The position numbers and the translations under genes were made by a program. Under the pieces are notes generated by a model. The model had not been told where the DNA came from and ran no database searches. It saw nothing but the letters and a program-made list of their open reading frames with translations. Below, piece after piece: positions 60,438-64,000 of a DNA stretch of 64,000 bases. Positions within the stretch are counted from its first letter, which is position 1; every line of letters starts with the position of its first letter. This DNA is from Microbispora corallina (lineage in GTDB: Bacteria > Actinomycetota > Actinomycetes > Streptosporangiales > Streptosporangiaceae), in assembly GCF_016863035.1 (NCBI RefSeq), contig NZ_BOOC01000027.1, positions 62,001-126,000 on the forward strand. The letters are read 5' to 3'.

Positions 60438-62984
60438 ATGCCGCCTGCTGAGGTCGCCCCCCTGCGCGCGGGAGAGCCGGGCCGGCTGGGCGCCTACCGC
60501 CTCGCGGGGCGGCTGGGCGAGGGCGGCCAGGGCGTCGTCTACCTGGGCGAGGGGCCGTCGGGCGAGCAGGTCGCGATCAAGTGGCTGCGGCCTGACCTGG
60601 CGGCCGACCCGGACATGGTGGAGCGGTTCCTGCGCGAGGTCGCGGCGGCCAAGCGGGTCGCCCCCTTCTGCACGGCCCAGGTCGTCGAGACCGGCGTGGA
60701 GGCCGAGCGGCCGTACATCGTGAGCGAGTACATCGAGGGCCCCTCGCTGCAGAAGCGCGTGCTCACCGGCGGTCCGCTCGCCGGTCCGGCGCTGCACCGC
60801 CTCGCCGTCGGGACGGCCACCGCGCTCGCGGCCATCCACCGCGCCGGCATCGTGCACCGCGACCTCAAACCGGCCAACGTCATCATGGGACCGGACGGCC
60901 CGCGCGTCATCGACTTCGGCATCGCCCGCGCCCTCGACGCGTCCTCGACGCTGACCTCGCGGCCCGTCGGCACCCCGTCGTACATGTCGCCCGAGCAGAT
61001 CATGGGCCACGCGGCCGGGCCTGCCGCCGACCTGTTCGCGTGGGGCTGCACGATCGTCCACGCCGCGACCGGGGAGAGCCCGTTCGGCATCGACTCGCTG
61101 CCCGCCGTCATCAACCGGATCCTGAACGGCGAGCCGAAGCTGGGGAATCTCCAGCCGCCGCTGCGGGACACGGTCGTCGCCTGCCTGTCCAAGGACCCGA
61201 ACGCCCGTCCCACGGCGGAGCAGGTGCTGCTCGGGCTGCTCCAGCACACCGCGCCCACCCCGGCGATCCTGGAGGAGGCCGCGGCCGCCGCCGCGGCTCC
61301 CCCGGTGCCCGGCCCGGGTTCGGGTGCGGGCTTCGGAGCCGGCCCGGGCGCGGGATCGGGCTTCGGGGCCGGCGCGGGTGCGGGATCGGGCTTCGGGGCC
61401 AGCGCGGGTGCGGGCATGGGTCACGGGGCCGGCGCGAGCGCGGGCTCCGCGGCCGGCGACGGGGTGGGCTCGGCGCCGGGTCCGGGACCCGCGGCGGGCG
61501 AGGGCCGTCCGGCCGGGCAGCCGCAGGCGTTCTCCCCTGGGCGGTCCGCCGACGCGGGCCCCCGGCCGTTCTCCTCCGGGCCGTCCGCCCCGCCCCCCTC
61601 CTCCCGCGTGGCCGGGCCGCCGCCTTCCTCCTCCCCCGCGGCCGGACCGCCGGGCCCGGCGTCCTCCGCCGCCGGGCCGCCGCGTCCGGCGTTCTCGCAG
61701 GGACAACCGCCCCCGCCCCCGCCGCCCGGCGGCGTGGGGCCCCGGCCGTTCTCCCCCGGGCCGTCGCCCGGCGCGCAGCCGTCCGCTCCCGACTCCGGCC
61801 GCGCCTACCCGGTGCCACCGCCCCACTCGGTGCCGCCCCTCTCTGTGCCGCCGTACCCGGCGGCGGCCTCCCGGGCCGCGGCCGACACCCGTCCGGGAGG
61901 CGGGGACGGCCGGCCGCCGCGGCGGTACGGCCCCGCCCTGGTGAGCGGGATCGTCGCGGTGGCGATCGTGGCGGTCGTCGGCGTCGTGCTCGTGTCCCGG
62001 CACGGCGGCACGGTCCGGGCCGACGCGTCCGCCTCGCCCTCGCCGAGCGCCACGACTCCCTCGCCGCTGCCGAGCCCCCTCACCCGGACGCGACTGCCCG
62101 GCGTGGACGCCACGATCTACGAGAACCCGGCCGACCCCGTGAAGCTCACCTACTACGAGGTGCAGGACACGGCCAAGGACGAGTGGATCGACTACCCGCG
62201 GTCGACCGCCACGGGGACGTTCACGAAGGACGTCACCTACTGGCAGCAGTCGCTGTCCCCCGACCTCACGATCTCGGCCGGCCGCACGCGCAAGTACACG
62301 AGCGACAACTACCACGGCGTGGACCTCGTCGACCGGGCCACCGGCGCCGTGCGGACCGTCAAGACCGTGAAGTACCCCCTGACGTACGAGTACGCCGACT
62401 GGACGGCCGACAGCCGGCACCTGCTGCTGAGCGTCCGCAACCCGGGCGGCTCGACCTGGACCACCAAGGGCTTCGTCCTCGTGGACGCGGCGGCCGGGAC
62501 CGCGACCGTGCGGCGGGTCAACGACCCGGCGATCAAGTACGGCCGGTTCTACTTCACCGGCGACGGCTCGGCGGTCGCCACCTGGTTCGACGACGGCGCG
62601 TCGAGCGGCATCCGCTACTACGACCTCAAGGGGAACCTCCTGAAGACGCTCGCCGGCGTCGGCACGCCGTACAACACGCTGGCCGGGCTGTTCTCGCCGT
62701 CCGGGGCGTCGATGGTGACGATGTGCGCCCACGACGAGGGCACGGCCTGCCTGTGGGACGCCTCCACAGGCGCCCCTACCGGCCGGATCTCCTCCGGCTG
62801 CAGCAAGGTCCTCGGCTGGTGGGACGAGCGGCACCTGTTCTGCTGGACCCCGGTGGTGTCCAACGCGTCGAAGGTGGTCGTGATCGACCTGCGGGGGCAC
62901 GTGCTGCGGACGCTGCTGGAGACGAGCGAGTCCGACCGGCTGGGCCCGTTCTACTCCCATGTCCGGCCCGCGGGCGCCAACTGA
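60438..62984 (+). CDS. transmembrane Ser/Thr protein kinase with extracellular beta-propeller-like domain
   Basis: 848 residues. The kinase domain is at about 18-275: LGEGGQGVVYLGEG, ATP Lys48, HRD 140-142 in IVHRDLKPANVI, DFG 159-161 and GTPSYMSPEQIMGHAAGPAA. A Gly/Ala-rich block of ten-residue repeats (about 293-342) and a Pro-rich linker (to about 495) follow. The membrane helix ALVSGIVAVAIVAVVGVVLV is at about 499-518, then an external domain of about 320 residues with WD40/propeller-like strands (YADWTADSRHLLLSVRNPGG, GLFSPSGASMVTMCAHDEGT). ATG 60438 has no ribosome site. Confidence 0.93.
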   Translation: MPPAEVAPLRAGEPGRLGAYRLAGRLGEGGQGVVYLGEGPSGEQVAIKWLRPDLAADPDMVERFLREVAAAKRVAPFCTAQVVETGVEAERPYIVSEYIEGPSLQKRVLTGGPLAGPALHRLAVGTATALAAIHRAGIVHRDLKPANVIMGPDGPRVIDFGIARALDASSTLTSRPVGTPSYMSPEQIMGHAAGPAADLFAWGCTIVHAATGESPFGIDSLPAVINRILNGEPKLGNLQPPLRDTVVACLSKDPNARPTAEQVLLGLLQHTAPTPAILEEAAAAAAAPPVPGPGSGAGFGAGPGAGSGFGAGAGAGSGFGASAGAGMGHGAGASAGSAAGDGVGSAPGPGPAAGEGRPAGQPQAFSPGRSADAGPRPFSSGPSAPPPSSRVAGPPPSSSPAAGPPGPASSAAGPPRPAFSQGQPPPPPPPGGVGPRPFSPGPSPGAQPSAPDSGRAYPVPPPHSVPPLSVPPYPAAASRAAADTRPGGGDGRPPRRYGPALVSGIVAVAIVAVVGVVLVSRHGGTVRADASASPSPSATTPSPLPSPLTRTRLPGVDATIYENPADPVKLTYYEVQDTAKDEWIDYPRSTATGTFTKDVTYWQQSLSPDLTISAGRTRKYTSDNYHGVDLVDRATGAVRTVKTVKYPLTYEYADWTADSRHLLLSVRNPGGSTWTTKGFVLVDAAAGTATVRRVNDPAIKYGRFYFTGDGSAVATWFDDGASSGIRYYDLKGNLLKTLAGVGTPYNTLAGLFSPSGASMVTMCAHDEGTACLWDASTGAPTGRISSGCSKVLGWWDERHLFCWTPVVSNASKVVVIDLRGHVLRTLLETSESDRLGPFYSHVRPAGAN
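61315..61465. repeat. in-frame 30-bp repeats in the kinase linker
   Basis: About five units encoding GxGAGSGFGA-type decapeptides (GPGAGSGFGA, GAGAGSGFGA, SAGAGMGHGA). The nucleotide core GCGGGATCGGGCTTCGGGGCC recurs every 30 bp, so the length of the Gly-rich linker may vary between strains. Confidence 0.75.
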
Positions 62985-63050
62985 GCGTGACGCCCGGCAC
63001 ACTTCGGACGGCGGACCGAACCAGCCCCCGCCGCGATCCGTGGTAGGGGC

Positions 63051-64000
63051 ATGAGGACAACCATTCGTACGGCGGTAGCCGTCGCGCTGGCCGGGCTGCT
63101 GGCCACGGCGTGCGCCGGGAGCCGTACGGCACCCGGCCCGGCGGCGGTCGACCTGACCGGGAAGGTCCGGCTCGTCTCCTACACGAGCTGCGACGATATG
63201 GCCGCCGGGCTGCGCGAGACAGCGGCGGGCAACGTGACGCCCTGGGGCTTCGGCGACAACCTGATGATGCTCGCGCGCAGCGACGTCGCCCCCACCGCCA
63301 AGCAGGCCGTCCCCGCCGGCACGTACTCGACGACGAACGTCCAGGAGGCCGGCGTCGACGAGCCCGACCTGGTCAAGACCGACGGCCACCGCATCGTCAC
63401 CGTGACCAAGGGCGTGTTGCGGGTGGTCGACGCGGACAGCCACGCGGTGACCGGGACGCTGCGGCTCCTCCCCGAGGACCAGTCGTGGGCCCCGGCCGAC
63501 CTGCTGGTCTCGGGCGACCGGGCGCTGGTGCTGTTCCAGGGCGGCGGCATCCTGCCCTTCGGCGCCATGGCCAAGGTGCGGCCCGGGCTGACCGGCCCCC
63601 GCTACGTGCTGGTGGACCTGTCCGGCGGCCGGCCGGCGGTGCTCGGCTCGATGACCGTGAACGGCGCCCACGTGGACGCCCGGCAGGTCGGCTCGACCGT
63701 GCGGATCGTCGTCCGCTCCCAGCCGCAGATCACGTTCCCGACGCCGAAGGAGAACGCGTCCGAGAGCGAGATGACCGAGGCCAACCGGCAGGCCGTGCTG
63801 CGGGCCCCCGCCGACGCGTGGCTGCCCACGTACGACGTGGAGACGGGCGGCGCCACCCGCACCGAGCGGGTCGGCTGCGACCAGGTCAGCCACCCCGACG
63901 CCTTCACGGGCACGTCGATGCTGACCATCCACACGATCGACCTGTCGGCCGGGGCGGCGCCGTTCGCGTCGGACACCCCCGTCGCCGTGGCCGCCGACGG
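63051..64000 (+). CDS. beta-propeller domain lipoprotein (COG4880-like), N-terminal part
   Basis: About 316 residues, then the window ends in open frame. The signal MRTTIRTAVAVALAGLLATA leads to a lipobox at ATAC (about residue 22), so an exported lipoprotein. TTNVQEAGVDEPDLVKTDGH is the diagnostic sequence of the secreted beta-propeller family PF09826/COG4880, followed by RIVTVTKGVLRVVDADSHAV and VLVDLSGGRPAVLGSMTVNG blade-like strands. Function is not established. ATG 63051 with TAGGGG just upstream. It starts 66 bp after the kinase stop, whose own external domain is also propeller-like. Confidence 0.88.
   Translation, partial: MRTTIRTAVAVALAGLLATACAGSRTAPGPAAVDLTGKVRLVSYTSCDDMAAGLRETAAGNVTPWGFGDNLMMLARSDVAPTAKQAVPAGTYSTTNVQEAGVDEPDLVKTDGHRIVTVTKGVLRVVDADSHAVTGTLRLLPEDQSWAPADLLVSGDRALVLFQGGGILPFGAMAKVRPGLTGPRYVLVDLSGGRPAVLGSMTVNGAHVDARQVGSTVRIVVRSQPQITFPTPKENASESEMTEANRQAVLRAPADAWLPTYDVETGGATRTERVGCDQVSHPDAFTGTSMLTIHTIDLSAGAAPFASDTPVAVAAD

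Overview
The window is about 64 kb of high-GC actinobacterial chromosome. Codon third positions are almost all G or C, GTG starts are common, and there are 4-nt start/stop overlaps and U-less hairpin terminators. The conserved gene order (pcrA, icmB-like, sucCD, a DUF6350 gene, purN-purH, folD, DUF3017, icd) is typical of Streptomyces and its relatives. Gene content (Stealth and TagF-type proteins, a CGNR regulator, PspC kinases) suggests a Streptosporangiales-like organism, but I cannot name the genus. I saw no rRNA, tRNA, CRISPR array, insertion sequence or phage gene.

Layout. 1-7999: central metabolism (icd partial, citrate synthase, folD) with an FHA/HTH regulator and a divergent pair, an MprF-like aminoacyl-phosphatidylglycerol synthase and a membrane-anchored esterase. 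8000-13430: an island with visibly lower GC between folD and purH. It holds a truncated DUF5134 gene, a DUF899 protein, a PEP-mutase-like enzyme, a SnoaL-tailed ECF sigma factor, and two SRPBCC proteins, one of them coupled to an ArsR repressor with twin operators. 13430-25500: housekeeping genes purH, purN (probable CTG start), DUF6350, sucD, sucC, an icmB-like B12 protein, pcrA and a PIG-L deacetylase, plus one secreted-protein gene broken by two frameshifts. 25600-36850: small membrane proteins, two NarL-type two-component systems (one with PspC), a 31-bp minisatellite, and a CGNR regulator beside a VOC protein.

37787-55374 is a cell-surface glycopolymer region: sulfotransferase, CDP-alcohol phosphatidyltransferase, Stealth phosphotransferase, GT-C glycosyltransferase, two very large GT2/CDP-glycerol-transferase fusions, two further GT2 proteins, a polysaccharide deacetylase and an acyltransferase. 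The most striking point is that the two large fusions have decayed reciprocally. The 964-aa protein has lost the GT-A motifs but kept the TagF-like motifs. The 1144-aa protein has intact GT-A motifs but a TagF-like domain lacking the second His and the DYSS motif. They look like two half-enzymes of one polymer pathway.

55423-64000: guaA, a GMC oxidoreductase of cholesterol-oxidase type, succinate-semialdehyde dehydrogenase, a transmembrane Ser/Thr kinase with a sensor-like extracellular domain, and the start of a beta-propeller lipoprotein.

Taken together, membrane and wall modification runs through the window: aminoacyl-PG synthesis, envelope-stress PspC signalling, teichoic-acid-like polymer assembly, deacetylation and acylation.
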